A DNA stretch of 52,610 bases from DASQUK01 sp046723645 (GCA_046723645.1 JBKOUY010000139.1:1-52610); one strand, 5' to 3'; shown: positions 1 to 8,591, counted from the stretch's first letter. Notes: generated by a model from the letters alone, not told the origin. A program made the numbers and translations.

Positions 1-121
1 CTCTCTCGAAGCTACGGCCCTTGATATCAGCGAACCCCGGCGCGCTCCCCCGAGTATCGGCGACAGCCCGCGCCAGTGCGCCCTTGCGCCCAACCGCGAA
101 GCGGGCGACGATCAGGCGGCC

Positions 122-364
122 ATGCCGCCGCCCGACCCCGACCAGGACCCGAGCTTCACCGCTCAGATCAGGCCGCTGTTCCGGACCAAGGACCACGAGG
201 CGATGCGCTTCGCCTTCGACCTCTGGTCCCATGAGGACGTGAGCGAGCACGCCGACGCCATCCTCGGTCGACTCACGGCCGGCACCATGCCCTGCGACGG
301 CGCGTGGCCTCAGGACCGCATCGAGGTCTTCGAACGCTGGATCGCCGCCGGCACGCCGCCGTGA
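122..364 (+). CDS. Small conserved hypothetical protein (80 aa)
   Basis: The product is short, soluble and acidic. It carries the pattern FTAQIRPLFR, then a DLW helix, then a GTMPCDGAWP turn and a closing WI/AAG segment. I recognise this as a small actinobacterial family of unknown function that resembles the edge of cytochrome-like 'IRPLF...D...M' domains, but there is no CxxCH heme motif, so heme binding is not supported. The ATG follows an AGG-type ribosome site about 5 nt upstream. The gene ends about 50 bp before the stop of the convergent sigma-factor gene. The 121 bases before it hold nothing I can name. Confidence 0.6.
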   Translation: MPPPDPDQDPSFTAQIRPLFRTKDHEAMRFAFDLWSHEDVSEHADAILGRLTAGTMPCDGAWPQDRIEVFERWIAAGTPP

Positions 365-411
365 GGGCAAGCCGGACGGCGACCTCGTAGCTCCCCGCGC
401 GACGGTCTTCG

Positions 412-981
412 TCACCGGTGCCACGGACGGTGCGCACGCCGGCCGCCCACTTCGCGCTGGCCGCCGAGATCGGTGTCGGGGACCGCAGCTCCCTGGACCC
501 GGCGCCGGGCGCGGCTCGCCAGCTGCCTCGTGGCGGCCGGGGAACGCCTCACGATCGGGGCGATCTCGTCGAAGGGCACGGCGAACATGTCGTGCAGCAC
601 GAACGCGAGGCGCTCGGCGGGGCCCAGGGTTTCGAGCACCACGAGCAGGGCAAGCCCGATCGCGTCGGCCAGCAGGGCCTTGTGGTCGAGGTCTCTGTGG
701 TCGTCGGCGCTCACGATCGGGTCGGGCAGGCGCGGTCCGAAGCGTTGCTCGTGCCGCGATCGGCGGGACCGCAGCATGTCCAGGCTCACCCGACCGACGA
801 CCGTCGTCAGCCATCCGCCCAGGTACTCGATCCTGCGGGGGTCGGACCGGGCAAGCCGGACCCAGGCCTCCTGGAGGGCATCGTCGGCCTCGCTCAGCGA
901 GCCCAACATCCGGTACGCCACGGCCCGGAGGTGGGCCCGGTTCTCCTCGAATCGCTCCGCCAGCCAGGTGTGCTGATCCAC
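412..981 (-). CDS. ECF41-type RNA polymerase sigma factor, C-terminally truncated
   Basis: Sigma region 2 (about residues 10-75, RAVAYRMLGS...DALQEAWVRL) and region 4 (about 120-170, GPAERLAFVLHDMF...RRSPAATRQLASRARRRV) are clear. The linker RLPDP matches the WLPEP-like linker of the ECF41/SigJ family. Family members continue for roughly 100 residues in a SnoaL-like domain that controls activity. Here the reading frame keeps the usual PDTDL..QREV start of that domain and then runs into GGRRAHRPWHR and stop, so the domain is missing. I chose GTG at 981: AAGGA lies 8 nt upstream, and the ECF41 promoter at 1017-1043 lies inside the longer reading frame, which rules out a start at 1044. The gene is divergent from the ABC exporter. 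Either a real C-terminal deletion or a sequence join removed the 3' end. Confidence 0.8.
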   Translation of the reverse strand: MDQHTWLAERFEENRAHLRAVAYRMLGSLSEADDALQEAWVRLARSDPRRIEYLGGWLTTVVGRVSLDMLRSRRSRHEQRFGPRLPDPIVSADDHRDLDHKALLADAIGLALLVVLETLGPAERLAFVLHDMFAVPFDEIAPIVRRSPAATRQLASRARRRVQGAAVPDTDLGGQREVGGRRAHRPWHR

Positions 982-1016
982 GGTCACATTCCTTCGCTGC
1001 CGTCCGTCATACGAGT

Positions 1017-1043
1017 GACGAACCAAATCGAGCCGGTGTGACA
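1017..1043 (-). promoter_or_regulatory. ECF41-type promoter (TGTCACA-N16-CGTC)
   Basis: Reading the minus strand, TGTCACA (1043-1037) is followed by exactly 16 bases and then CGTC (1020-1017). This is the bipartite consensus I know for ECF41 sigma factors. It would start transcription near 1010 and leave a leader of roughly 28 nt before the sigma GTG at 981, which indicates autoregulation. The -35 element sits inside a perfect 15-bp palindrome (1033-1047, arms CCGGTGT and ACACCGG) that could also serve as an operator for the divergent ABC exporter. Confidence 0.75.
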
Positions 1044-1095
1044 CCGGGACATCTGCAGACCCCGGCCGCGCCAGCGTCCCCCCTGGAGCCGCCCC

Positions 1096-2079
1096 ATGAC
1101 CCCCATCGTCGAGGCCCTAGGCCTCACCAAGCGCTTTGGCACGGTCGAGGCCCTCGCGGGCCTCGACCTCACCGCCGAGTCCGGTCACGTCACCGCCCTC
1201 CTCGGCCCGAACGGGGCCGGAAAGACGACGTTCATCAGCGCGGTCGCAACGCTGCTGCGGCCCGACAGCGGTCAGCTCCGGGTGGCCGGCATCGACGTCA
1301 CGTCCGATCCGCAGCGGGTCCGCCGGGTCATCGGCCTGGCGGGTCAGTTCGCGTCAGTCGAGCCGGCGATGACCGGTCGAGAGAACCTCGAGTTCGTCGG
1401 CCGGCTGTTCGGCCTCGACCGCAGCGGGGCTCGCGCGGCGGCCGCGGCCGTGCTCGATCGCATCGGCCTGACCGACGACGCGAACCGCCTCGTACGCACG
1501 TACTCGGGCGGGATGCGCCGGCGCCTCGACCTTGGCGCCAGCCTGGTCGGGCGCCCCCAGCTGCTGCTGCTCGACGAGCCGACGTCGGGCCTCGACCCGC
1601 GCAGCCGCATCGAGCTCTGGGAGGCGATTCGCAACCTGGTGGCCGACGGCACCGACGTCCTGCTCACCACCCAGTACCTCGAGGAGGCCGACAAGCTCGC
1701 CCGCGACGTCGTCATCATCGACCGTGGTCGCATGATCGCGGCCGGCACGCCCGACCAGCTGAAGGACCGCGCCGGCCGAGACGTGATCGAGGTCCGCCCT
1801 CGAGCGGCCGGGGACCTCCCCGCCGTCGAGGACATCCTCACGGCGGTCGCCACCGAGGCCCCGCGCTGCGATCTCGACACGTCGCGGGTCTCCGTTGCGT
1901 CCGATGGCGGGGCCGACCAGCTCACGGTCGTCGTCCGCCTCCTCGACGAGCGCGGCATCGCCGTCGACGACGTCGGTGTGCGGCGGCCGTCGCTCGACGA
2001 GGTGTTCCTGACCCTCACGGGACGGGGGGCGGCGCCCGCCACCACGGCCCAGGCCGACCCCACGTCCGACGCCGCCTGA
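1096..2079 (+). CDS. ABC transporter ATP-binding protein, DrrA (daunorubicin-resistance) family
   Basis: This 327-aa cytoplasmic ATPase powers export through the adjacent ABC-2 permease. Walker A is GPNGAGKT (37-44), the Q-loop is Gln84, the signature is YSGGMRRRL (136-144) and Walker B is LLLLDEP (156-162) with a following SGLD. The switch position is Gln (TTQYLEEAD) rather than His, which is usual in the DrrA group. A C-terminal extension of about 100 residues ending in PSLDEVFLTLTG is the DrrA-type C-terminal domain. The substrate is not visible from sequence; family members move hydrophobic drugs, antibiotics or lipids. Its stop lies 14 bp from the permease start, so the two form an operon. 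Confidence 0.92.
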   Translation: MTPIVEALGLTKRFGTVEALAGLDLTAESGHVTALLGPNGAGKTTFISAVATLLRPDSGQLRVAGIDVTSDPQRVRRVIGLAGQFASVEPAMTGRENLEFVGRLFGLDRSGARAAAAAVLDRIGLTDDANRLVRTYSGGMRRRLDLGASLVGRPQLLLLDEPTSGLDPRSRIELWEAIRNLVADGTDVLLTTQYLEEADKLARDVVIIDRGRMIAAGTPDQLKDRAGRDVIEVRPRAAGDLPAVEDILTAVATEAPRCDLDTSRVSVASDGGADQLTVVVRLLDERGIAVDDVGVRRPSLDEVFLTLTGRGAAPATTAQADPTSDAA

Positions 2080-2093
2080 CGATTGGAGCCTCC

Positions 2094-2939
2094 ATGACCA
2101 CGCTCACCTCGACCGCTGCCGACACCCTCATGCCGCTGGCCGCCCGCGGCGGCGGGGCCGGCTTCCTCACCGCGACCGGGCAGACGGCCCGTCGCACGGC
2201 GCTCCAGTACCTCCGCACACCGCAGCTGCTGCTCATGCCGCCGATCCTGGGTGCGCTGTTCCTGTTCATCTTCCGCTACATCTTCGGCGGCGCCATCTCC
2301 ACGGGCACCGACATCGACTACGTGGACTTCCTCGTGTCCGGCTTCCTGGTCCAGACGGTCCTGTGGACGGCGATGAACATCCCCGCCGGGGTGGCCGAGG
2401 ACGCCGCGTCCGGCGTCTACGACCGGCTCCGGTCCCTGCCGATCCCCCGCGCCGCCGCGATGGCCGGGCGCTCCCTCGCCGACACGGCGCTCAACTCCTG
2501 GGCGATCACCGTCACGGCGCTCCTCGGCGTCGCCGTGGGTTTCCGTACCCATGCCGACCCCGCGTCCGTCGTCGTGGCGTTCGCGCTGATACTGGCCGCG
2601 ATCTACGCCTTCACCTGGGTGTTCATAAGCCTCGGCCTGGTGGCCCGCAATGCGCAGGCCGCCCAGGCCATGGCCACGCTCATCGTCGTGCCCCCGACGT
2701 TCGTGTCCAACGCGTTCGTTCCGATCGACTCGATGCCCGGCTGGCTCCAGGACTTCGCCGCCAACCAGCCCGTGTCCGTGATCATCAACGCCGTGCGCAG
2801 CCTGATGCTGGGCGGAACCGACGCCGCCGGGGTCGGCCACAGCACCGGCTACTGGGCGGCCCTCAGCCTCGCGTGGTGCCTCGGCATCATCGCCGTGTTC
2901 AGCGGCCTGGCCGTCGCACGGTTCGCGCGCACGCGCTGA
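2094..2939 (+). CDS. ABC-2 type transporter permease, DrrB family
   Basis: The product is 281 aa with about six hydrophobic helices (first near residues 45-65, last near 255-275). It has the ABC-2 pattern GVYDRLRSLPIPR...AGR in the cytoplasmic loop and LIVVPPTFVSNAFVPIDSMPGW before the last helices, both typical of DrrB-like exporters. The ATG at 2094 has GGAG 7-8 nt upstream. It forms the membrane half of the exporter with the preceding ATPase. The divergent ECF41 sigma gene is the only regulator next to it. Confidence 0.9.
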   Translation: MTTLTSTAADTLMPLAARGGGAGFLTATGQTARRTALQYLRTPQLLLMPPILGALFLFIFRYIFGGAISTGTDIDYVDFLVSGFLVQTVLWTAMNIPAGVAEDAASGVYDRLRSLPIPRAAAMAGRSLADTALNSWAITVTALLGVAVGFRTHADPASVVVAFALILAAIYAFTWVFISLGLVARNAQAAQAMATLIVVPPTFVSNAFVPIDSMPGWLQDFAANQPVSVIINAVRSLMLGGTDAAGVGHSTGYWAALSLAWCLGIIAVFSGLAVARFARTR

Positions 2940-3100
2940 CCGTCCGGCGGCGATTCGGCGGCGATTCGGATTTGAGATCACCCGCTTCGGATGAAGACAG
3001 AGTGAGCGATCTGGCGGAGAGTGCGGGGCGTGATGCACATCCACCGCGGATTCACGACTGCGCGATGCTTCCCTGCGGGAAGCTCGAAGGGAGGCCGGTG

Positions 3101-3544
3101 ATGGCGGACGACGACGGCCTGGGACCGATCAGCTACCTGATCGTCGAGTTCCCGGGCAACAAGATGACGGGCGAGGGCCTGCCGATCCTCGTGGATCTGG
3201 TCGACCAGGGCCTGATCCGCATCCTCGATCTCCTGTTCGTCATGCGGGACGAGGATGGGTCGTTGCGTGCCGTCGAGCTGAGCGACGTTGAACCCGACGG
3301 CCAGATCGACGTGGCCGTCTTCGAGGGCGCGTCCTCGGGCCTGCTCGACGAGGAAGACCTCGCGGATGCGGCGTCGGTGATCGAGCCCGGGTCGTCCGCG
3401 GCGATCCTCCTGTTCGAGAACCGGTGGGCCCGGTCGTTCACGCAGGCCCTGCGCCGCGGCGGCGCAGAACTGGTGGCCGCCGGCTACATCCCTCAAGACG
3501 CCCTCGCGGCGTCGATCGATGCCGCCGAAGCAGCCGGCGACTGA
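3101..3544 (+). CDS. DUF6325-family protein
   Basis: This 147-aa protein has the typical opening GPISYLIVEFPGNKMTGEGLP and the D-L-V-x-x-G-x-I-R-I-L-D-L pattern that I know from DUF6325/DUF1269-like proteins. Its function is unknown; it is probably a small cytoplasmic alpha/beta protein that works with membrane or SHOCT partners. The ATG has GGGAGG 6 nt upstream. Twenty-two bases separate it from the SHOCT gene, and a DUF6325-then-SHOCT order is a recurrent actinobacterial arrangement, so the group is likely co-transcribed. Confidence 0.75.
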   Translation: MADDDGLGPISYLIVEFPGNKMTGEGLPILVDLVDQGLIRILDLLFVMRDEDGSLRAVELSDVEPDGQIDVAVFEGASSGLLDEEDLADAASVIEPGSSAAILLFENRWARSFTQALRRGGAELVAAGYIPQDALAASIDAAEAAGD

Positions 3545-3566
3545 CCAAGGAGAAAGGACGAGGACA

Positions 3567-3854
3567 ATGCCTGGACTCCTACGAGGTGTCGCTCGAACCG
3601 CCGTCGTGGCGGGGACGGCAACCGCCGTGTCGAACCGGGTCTCCCGCCGGCAGGCCAACCGCTGGTCGGCCCAGGAGGAGCAGTACCAGCAACAGCAGTA
3701 CGCCCAGCAGCAACAGCAATACGCTCCGCCACCGCCTCCGGCGCCCGCGACCGACGTGGTCACGCAGCTCAAGGAGCTTGCCGACCTCAGGGCGCAGGGC
3801 ATACTCACCGACGCCGAGTTCGAGGCCCAGAAGGCCAAGATCCTCGCGTCGTGA
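3567..3854 (+). CDS. SHOCT domain protein with Gln/Tyr-rich linker
   Basis: The N-terminus (GLLRGVARTAVVAGTATAV) is a short Gly/Ala-rich amphipathic segment. The middle (about 36-55) is low complexity, almost only Q, Y and A followed by a run of prolines. The C-terminal 30 residues (LKELADLRAQGILTDAEFEAQKAKIL) form a SHOCT helix pair. SHOCT domains are small interaction modules; no enzyme activity is expected. The ATG was chosen because AGGACGAGGA lies just upstream and the upstream in-frame codons overlap the previous gene. Confidence 0.8.
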   Translation: MPGLLRGVARTAVVAGTATAVSNRVSRRQANRWSAQEEQYQQQQYAQQQQQYAPPPPPAPATDVVTQLKELADLRAQGILTDAEFEAQKAKILAS

Positions 3855-3872
3855 CGCTGCGGGGCAAGGGCG

Positions 3873-4151
3873 ATGCTGTTCCTGTACCGGCCCCGTCAGA
3901 CATGGATGCCCTTCCGTCCACCTAGGCCCCGCACAGACCAGGACGGGTACAACCTCCGCATGCAGCGGGCGTATTCGGCGACCCACCAGGTTGCCCCGTA
4001 CACGCCGGCAGCCCCCGGCGCCGCCGGAGCCGAGGACCCGGTGGCCCGGCTGCGCGAGCTCGCCCAGCTCCACGACGAGGGGGCGCTGAGCGATGCCGAG
4101 TTCGCGGCAGCCAAGGCCAAGGTCCTGGGGCTGGGCGAGAGCGCGAGATGA
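3873..4151 (+). CDS. Second SHOCT domain protein
   Basis: The product has 92 residues. A basic N-terminal part of about 50 residues of no clear fold is followed by the SHOCT pair VARLRELAQLHDEGALSDAEFAAAKAKVLGL. This is a second, diverged copy of the same module as the preceding gene, 18 bp downstream. An AAGGG site precedes the ATG. Its stop overlaps the next start by four bases (ATGA), so translation of the NTF2-like gene is probably coupled to it. Confidence 0.7.
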   Translation: MLFLYRPRQTWMPFRPPRPRTDQDGYNLRMQRAYSATHQVAPYTPAAPGAAGAEDPVARLRELAQLHDEGALSDAEFAAAKAKVLGLGESAR

Positions 4152-4585
4152 CGTCCAACGCGGAGCGTGCCACGACGCTGATGCGGGCGTTGCGCGCCGG
4201 CATCGACGGCGACACCGGCACGATCCGCGACCTCTGCACCGAGGACGTGAAGGCGTGGACGCCGGCCCTGTCCGCCGGCTCGTTCACCGAGCTCGCGGCC
4301 GAGCTCGAGCGCCGCGACCACGCGTTCTCGGACATCGACCTGGACGTTGCGCCGCTCGACGTGGGCGGCGACTTCGCCTGCGCCGAGTGGACAGTGTCGA
4401 TGACGCACACCGGGCCGCTCGTGCTCGCCGGTGGCGAGGTCGCGGAGCCGACCGGGACACGGATCACCCTGAACGGCGCAACCGTCGCCGAGTTCCGCGG
4501 CGACCGCATCTGCTCGCTTCGCCAGTACTGGGACGAGCTCGCGGCCTTCGAGCAGATCGGCCTGATCGCGGACGACGACGCGTGA
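4148..4585 (+). CDS. NTF2/SnoaL-like protein
   Basis: This 145-aa protein has the cone-shaped NTF2 fold signature: helices at the start (ATTLMRALRAGIDGDTGTIRDLCTEDVKAW), a central strand region and GDRICSLRQYWDE near the end, the usual closing strand of SnoaL/ketosteroid-isomerase relatives. Such proteins act as isomerases, cyclases, dehydratases or simple binding cups. The catalytic set here does not allow a choice. It is the last gene of the DUF6325-SHOCT-SHOCT run and overlaps its predecessor. Confidence 0.7.
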   Translation: MTSNAERATTLMRALRAGIDGDTGTIRDLCTEDVKAWTPALSAGSFTELAAELERRDHAFSDIDLDVAPLDVGGDFACAEWTVSMTHTGPLVLAGGEVAEPTGTRITLNGATVAEFRGDRICSLRQYWDELAAFEQIGLIADDDA

Positions 4586-4878
4586 CGGTGGGGACAACCC
4601 CACCTGCAGACGCCGGCAGGCGCCATCGGCAAGGAGCCGCCATTTCCTTACCGTGAGGGCATGACCGGCCCAGGCACCCACGACGAGGCGCTCACCGCGG
4701 CGGCGGGCAACGTCTCGGCGTCGGAGCTCCCGGGACGTGGCGGCGGCAGCGTGCCCGGGTTGGACCCGGCGCCGGAGGCGCGCCAGGTGCGCCACCTGGT
4801 CATCTTCCGGGCGCCGGTCGCGGGATTTGCCCGAGCGCCGGCCGTGGCCTCCGGGCCCCACTAGGGCGCGGGGGCCCG
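4586..4878. other. Gap without a supported gene
   Basis: About 290 bases between the NTF2-like gene and the convergent P450. One open frame (4661-4864) exists, but its product is low-complexity and resembles nothing. It reads through a GC-rich repeat-like stretch, so I do not call a gene. No terminator or RNA structure stands out. Confidence 0.5.
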
Positions 4879-6153
4879 CTACGCGGGCTCGAACTCCAGG
4901 TGCAACTCGCTCAGGCCGCGGAGGACCCACGTGGGCTCGTAGCGGAAGCGGCGAGCACCGGGCGGGCCGTGGCGCTCGTCGGACAGCCGGATGCCGCGCA
5001 TCCGATCGAGGATGCGGTCGAGGCTCACCTTCGCCTCGGCGCGGGCGAGCGGGCCGCCGGGGCACGAGTGGATGCCGCGTCCGAAGGCGATGTGGGCCTG
5101 GGCGTTGGGTCGTTCGAGCCGGAAGTCGTGCGGGCAGTCGAAGCGCCGTGGGTCGCGGTTGGCCGCGCCGTTGAGGAGCATGACCGGCGTCCCCGCCTGG
5201 ATCTCGACGTCGCCGACGCTCGTGGTGCGGCGAGCCAGCCGGAAGTCGGCCTTCACCGGGCTCTCGACGCGCAGTACCTCGTCGACGAAGTCCGGGATGA
5301 GGCCCTTGTCGGCGCGCAGCTGGCCCTGGAGGTCCGGGTGCTCCGCCAGGTGCTTCAGCGCCGCCGCGAGCAGGCGTGCGGTCGTCTCCTGGCCGGCGGC
5401 GAACAGGAACGTCGCCGTTCGGACGACCGAGCTGACCGGTGGCGTGGTGCCGTCCGGATAGGTGGCCAGCGCCAGGTCGGTCAGTACGTCCCTGCGCGGC
5501 TCGCGGCGACGGTCCTCGATGTAGGCCGCGAACCACTCGTCGAGCCAGGCGAGCGGGTTCTCGCCGACATCGCGTCTGTCGCCGGCGCCCACCTTGCCGA
5601 TGCCGCCCATCAGCCCGAAGCCCTCCCGGAAGCGCTCGTGGTCGCCCTCGGGCACGCCGAGCAGGTCCGCGACCACGAGCATGGCGAAGGGCTGCGTGTA
5701 CGCGCGGATGAACTCGCAGCGTCCGTCGGCCAGGAACTCGTCGAGCTGCCGGTCGGCCAGGCGCCACATGAACGCCTCGTTCTGCTTGAGCCGCCGCGGT
5801 GTGAGCAGCCGCATGAGGAGCGCCCGCTCCCGTGTGTGGTCGGGCGGGTCCATTGTGACCATGTGCTCGTGCATGGGCAGCTGGTCGCGGTAGCGGGCGA
5901 CGACGTCGCTGATGTCATCGCCCTCGAGCGGCACCGGAAACGTCGCGTACGGGCCGATCACCGAGTTGCACGAAGAGAAGGAGTCCGGGTCCCGGTAGAC
6001 GTCGCTGGCTTCGTCGTAGCCGGTCACGGCCACGACCCCCAGCTGCGGGAGCGGCAGCACGGGGCATCGACCGCGCAGCTCGTCGAAGTAGGGATAGGGG
6101 TCTTCGACGAGTGACTCGTCGTCAAAGAAATTGATCTTCGTCCAGTCGCTCAA
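4879..6153 (-). CDS. Cytochrome P450
   Basis: This 424-aa heme monooxygenase is cytosolic and would take electrons from a separate ferredoxin/reductase. It has the I-helix AGQETT (253-258), the ExxR motif EVLR (292-295) and the heme loop FGRGIHSCPG (357-366) with Cys364 as the iron ligand. MDPPDHTRER near residue 102 is the usual helix-C region. TTG at 6153 is preferred over the upstream ATG because GGAGG lies 7 nt before it and family proteins start just before such a DW.. segment. The gene is divergent from a TetR regulator, its likely controller, and near other lipid/xenobiotic genes. Substrate unknown. Confidence 0.93.
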   Translation of the reverse strand: MSDWTKINFFDDESLVEDPYPYFDELRGRCPVLPLPQLGVVAVTGYDEASDVYRDPDSFSSCNSVIGPYATFPVPLEGDDISDVVARYRDQLPMHEHMVTMDPPDHTRERALLMRLLTPRRLKQNEAFMWRLADRQLDEFLADGRCEFIRAYTQPFAMLVVADLLGVPEGDHERFREGFGLMGGIGKVGAGDRRDVGENPLAWLDEWFAAYIEDRRREPRRDVLTDLALATYPDGTTPPVSSVVRTATFLFAAGQETTARLLAAALKHLAEHPDLQGQLRADKGLIPDFVDEVLRVESPVKADFRLARRTTSVGDVEIQAGTPVMLLNGAANRDPRRFDCPHDFRLERPNAQAHIAFGRGIHSCPGGPLARAEAKVSLDRILDRMRGIRLSDERHGPPGARRFRYEPTWVLRGLSELHLEFEPA

Positions 6154-6247
6154 CCCGTGTCCTCCGGCGGCCGGCCGAGACGCTGTGCAGTCGCTCAGCG
6201 TTGAGCAGTTGCCTAGCATCCGAGGCTACGCGTGGCAAGGTGTGGGC

Positions 6248-6904
6248 GTGGAGGCCTCCTCGTCGCGCCGCATCGGTGCCCCGGACTCGAAGACCCGGGC
6301 CCAGCTGGTCGACGCCGCCGAAGCGTTGCTGCTCGACGAGGGTTACGCGGCGGTCACCTCGCGACGGGTCGCAGCGAAGGCCGGCCTGAAGCCGCAGCTC
6401 GTCCACTATTACTTCCGCACGATGGACGACCTCTATCTCGAGGTCCTCCGCCGGCAGGCCGACCACAACCTGGCCCAGTTCGAGCAGGCGATCGCCGCGG
6501 ACGGTTCGCTACGGAACCTCTGGCGACTCAACGCCGACCCGCGCGGCGCTGCCTTCACGATCGAGTTCGTCGCCCTCGCCAACCACCGCAAGGCGATCCG
6601 CGCCGAGATCGCTCGCTACGCGGAGCAATTCCGCGCCGCGCAAATCGACGCCGTTACCGCGGCCCTGGCTGACCAGGGGATCCCCGAGGCGCAGCTGCCG
6701 CCGACCGTCGCCCTGCTGCTGATGACCGGACTGTCGCAGGTGCTGGCGCTCGAGGACGCGCTCGGTGTCACCGCCGGGCACGAGACCACCATTGCGTTCG
6801 TCGAGCGGACCCTCGCCGAGCTCGAGGCCGCCCCGAGCACCGATCGCGGGCCCGACCGTGCCCGTCGCCCGCGGGCGCCGCGCCGCCGGGGCCGGGCGAA
6901 GTAG
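6248..6904 (+). CDS. TetR-family transcriptional regulator
   Basis: The 218-aa product has an N-terminal TetR helix-turn-helix (about 12-58: RAQLVDAAEALLLDEGYAAVTSRRVAAKAGLKPQLVHYYF) and an all-helical ligand-binding part, then a basic, disordered tail rich in Arg/Pro. GTG at 6248 has AAGG 7 nt upstream; the longer frame from 6131 overlaps the P450 start and is unlikely. Its position, 94 bp divergent from the P450 and directly upstream of an oxidoreductase, suggests it represses both in response to a hydrophobic substrate. Confidence 0.88.
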   Translation: MEASSSRRIGAPDSKTRAQLVDAAEALLLDEGYAAVTSRRVAAKAGLKPQLVHYYFRTMDDLYLEVLRRQADHNLAQFEQAIAADGSLRNLWRLNADPRGAAFTIEFVALANHRKAIRAEIARYAEQFRAAQIDAVTAALADQGIPEAQLPPTVALLLMTGLSQVLALEDALGVTAGHETTIAFVERTLAELEAAPSTDRGPDRARRPRAPRRRGRAK

Positions 6905-6913
6905 GAGTAGTCC

Positions 6914-7960
6914 ATGGCCTTGCGAGTGGTGCAGTGGACCACGGGCAACGTCGGCAAGCGCTCGGTCCGCGCCGTCGTCGCGCACCCCGACCTCGAGCTG
7001 GTCGGGTGCTACGCCTGGTCGGGCGACAAGGTCGGACGCGACGTCGGCGAGCTCTGCGGCACCGATCCCGTCGGCGTCACCGCCACCGACGACGTCGACC
7101 TCCTCCTCGGGCTGAAGCCCGACTGCATCGTCTACAACCCCATGTGGCCCGACACCGACGAGGTCGCTCGCATCCTCGAGGCCGGCGCCAACGTCGTCAG
7201 CACGGCCGCGTTCATCAACGGGCGCGGCCTGGGCGCGGACCGCGAACGCATCCTGCAGGCCTGCGAGCGCGGCGGATCGTCGATGTTCGGGACCGGCATC
7301 AGCCCCGGCTTCGTCGAGCTGATCGGCATCGCCGCCGCGAGCATCTGCGACCGGATCGACAAGGTCACCATCGACGAGGGCTCCGACACGACCCTCTACG
7401 ACTCCCCCGAGACCGAGCGGCCCGCGGGCTTCGGCCGGCCGATCGACGATCCCGAGCTGCCGGGGATGGCGGCCAGGGGAACGGCGGTGTTCGGCGAGGC
7501 GGTCGCCCTGGTCGCCGACGCCCTCGGCGTCGAGCTCGACGAGATCGTCTGCGAGGCCGAGTACGCCCAGACGACCGAGGACGTCGTGATGGATTCGTGG
7601 ACCATCCCGGCCGGCTGCGTCGCCGGGGTCGCTGCGAGCTGGCAGGGGAGGATCGGCGGCCGCAGCGTGGTCGAGCTCAACGTCCGGTGGAGGAAAGGTC
7701 AGACCCTCGATCCGGACTGGACGATCCAGGAGGGCCACGTCATCGAGATCGACGGTCGGCCGACCGTCCGGGTGAGGCTCGAGTACCTCCCGCCTCCCGA
7801 CTTCGAGGCGACGACCTTCGCCGACTTCATGGTGCTCGGGATGATCATGACGGCGATGCCGGCCATCAACGCCATCCCCTACGTGGTGGCGGCGCCGCCG
7901 GGCATCGTGACCTACACCGACCTCCCGCTGCCGCTGCCGAAGGGGCTGGTTCAGCGCTGA
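6914..7960 (+). CDS. NAD(P)-dependent oxidoreductase, DapB/diaminopentanoate-dehydrogenase-like
   Basis: This 348-aa protein starts with a Rossmann motif (VVQWTTGNVGKRSVRAVVAHPDLELVG). It continues with the MWPDTDEVARILEAGANVVST block found in dihydrodipicolinate-reductase-like amine dehydrogenases of actinobacteria. A TFADFMVLGMIMTAMPAINAIPYV segment near the C-terminus is typical of the large family often annotated as dihydrodipicolinate reductase in lipid-degradation clusters. The true substrate is unknown; lysine biosynthesis is unlikely in this setting. It starts 9 bp after the TetR stop and is probably co-transcribed with it. Confidence 0.8.
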   Translation: MALRVVQWTTGNVGKRSVRAVVAHPDLELVGCYAWSGDKVGRDVGELCGTDPVGVTATDDVDLLLGLKPDCIVYNPMWPDTDEVARILEAGANVVSTAAFINGRGLGADRERILQACERGGSSMFGTGISPGFVELIGIAAASICDRIDKVTIDEGSDTTLYDSPETERPAGFGRPIDDPELPGMAARGTAVFGEAVALVADALGVELDEIVCEAEYAQTTEDVVMDSWTIPAGCVAGVAASWQGRIGGRSVVELNVRWRKGQTLDPDWTIQEGHVIEIDGRPTVRVRLEYLPPPDFEATTFADFMVLGMIMTAMPAINAIPYVVAAPPGIVTYTDLPLPLPKGLVQR

Positions 7961-7976
7961 GCGTGCCGGCCCGCGC

Positions 7977-8591
7977 TTACCCACCGCGGAGCTCGCGCTT
8001 GAGCACCTTGCCGGACGGGTTGCGCGGGAGTGCGTCCAGGAACGTGATCTCCTCGGGCACCTTGAAGCGCGCCAGCCGGGCGCGGCAGTGCTCGACGAGC
8101 GCAGCGGCGCTGGCGGTCGCGCCCGGGCGCACCACGACGAACGCGACCGGGACCTCACCCCAGCGATCGTCGGGGCGGCCCACCACGGCCGCCTCGAGCA
8201 CCGCCTCGTGCTCGTAGAGCACGCGCTCGACCTCCGAGCCCGCGATGTTCTCGCCGCCCGACACGATCATGTCCTTGAGCCGATCGACGATGTAGAGATA
8301 GCCGTCGTCGTCGCGGACGCCGATGTCGCCGGTGTGGAACCAGCCGCCGGCGAATGCCGCGGCTGTCGCGTCGGGATTCCGCCAGTACCCCTTGAACACC
8401 TTGGGACCACGCAGCACGATCTCCCCACGCTCCCCCGCGGGCACCGACCTCCCGTGCTCGTCCCAGATGTCGAGCTCCAGGTAGAGGCAGGGACGGCCGA
8501 CGCTGCCGACCTTGGTGACGATGCTGTTCCGGTCGAGGAACGTGTCACCGGAGACCGTCTCGGTCAGGCCGTACGCATCCGCGAACAAGCG
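7977..8591 (-). pseudogene. Acyl-CoA synthetase (AMP-binding), C-terminal remnant
   Basis: About 205 residues of an ANL-superfamily ligase are present: AYGLTET (A5-type motif), GEIVLRGPKVFKGYWRNP, the TGD block of GGWFHTGDIG, the hinge YLYIVDRLKDMIVSGGENI, and the catalytic lysine motif NPSGKVLKRELR. The N-terminal two thirds, including the P-loop STGTT-type motif, is absent. Upstream of about 8591 the frame stays open only as antisense of the SnoaL-like remnant, giving a nonsense N-terminus. The break is abrupt and lies head to head with another 5'-truncated gene. No activity is expected from this piece. Confidence 0.85.

Noticed and set aside
1038..2079. Long plus-strand frame giving a 633-aa product that includes the permease
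   Set aside because: Its first ~350 residues are Arg/Pro-rich out-of-frame translation of the ABC ATPase; only the part from 2094 is a real protein.
1344..3044. Very long minus-strand frame opposite the ABC transporter
   Set aside because: GC-rich codon bias leaves antisense frames open; the product is low-complexity Arg/Gly/Asp and matches nothing.
4661..4864. 67-aa frame between the NTF2-like gene and P450
   Set aside because: No domain, no convincing ribosome site, composition like frame noise.
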